DNA of 14,705 bases from CALELM01 sp045617105. GTDB lineage: Bacteria > Bacillota > Negativicutes > Selenomonadales > Selenomonadaceae. Every line of letters starts with the position of its first letter. Positions within the stretch are counted from its first letter, which is position 1. The position numbers and the translations under genes were made by a program. Below the pieces are notes generated by a model that was given only the letters and a program-made list of their open reading frames with translations, made no database searches and was not told the origin of the DNA. Location: assembly GCA_045617105.1 (NCBI GenBank), contig JAZLHW010000148.1:1-14705 (forward strand), read 5' to 3'. Shown here one piece after another: positions 14,657-14,705 of the stretch.

Positions 14657-14705
14657 TCAGAACGCAAACTCCACACCGACACCGCCGGCAACACCACGCT
14701 GCTTG
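14657..14705 (-). CDS. 3' end of a probable outer-membrane beta-barrel or autotransporter protein
   Basis: Only the last 15 residues are in view, KQRGVAGGVGVEFAF, followed by TGA. Alternating hydrophobic residues with a terminal Phe are the classic C-terminal strand of outer-membrane beta-barrels (the BAM recognition pattern), and the Gly/Val-rich run is reminiscent of trimeric autotransporter anchors. The family cannot be fixed from so short a stretch. Its place upstream of nth suggests co-transcription only. Confidence 0.45.
   Translation of the reverse strand, partial: KQRGVAGGVGVEFAF

Overview
The window reads as chromosomal DNA from a Firmicute with an outer membrane, most likely a Negativicute (Selenomonadales-like). 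Three things suggest this. There is a tandem pair of AhbC/AhbD-type (NirJ1/NirJ2) radical SAM genes. A gene tail at the right edge encodes a beta-barrel-style C terminus ending in Phe. The promoters, AGGAGG-type ribosome binding sites and tRNAs look firmicute-like. The assignment is an inference; no rRNA or other taxonomic marker is present.

Layout. (1) 1-2912, minus strand: a promoter and three coupled genes, ahbC, ahbD and a Cof-type HAD phosphatase that runs off the left edge. Both junctions are ATGA overlaps. AhbC and AhbD are the last two enzymes of the siroheme-dependent heme route. (2) 2973-4583: tRNA territory. A solitary tRNA-Arg(ACG) on the plus strand has its own promoter and terminator and is followed by an orphan 130-aa gene. 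Convergent to it is a five-gene tRNA operon on the minus strand (Gly-Gly-CAT-Arg-Tyr). The two tRNA-Arg genes are identical and inverted, about 1 kb apart. (3) 4598-10884, minus strand: a two-gene unit joined by an ATGA overlap. It encodes an exported M48 metalloprotease with TPRs, then a 1501-aa Upf1-like SF1 helicase ending in a Vsr/MTES_1575-like nuclease domain. This is the most unusual part of the window and looks like an accessory, possibly defence-related module. (4) 11130-11665: an orphan 144-aa helical protein gene with a clear promoter, ending in a terminator that also serves the convergent gene. (5) 11667-13802, minus strand: a cytosolic multidomain c-di-GMP protein with SnoaL-like, PAS, degenerate GGDEF and intact EAL domains, predicted to be a phosphodiesterase. 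(6) 13969-14705, minus strand: a strong GC-rich hairpin, endonuclease III (nth), and the last codons of a probable outer-membrane protein.

How the genes work together. ahbC and ahbD act in sequence on one substrate pathway. The protease and helicase-nuclease are translationally coupled, but the protease carries a signal peptide, so they probably act on opposite sides of the membrane. The remaining genes look like independent units. No insertion sequence, CRISPR array, integrase or phage gene was seen.
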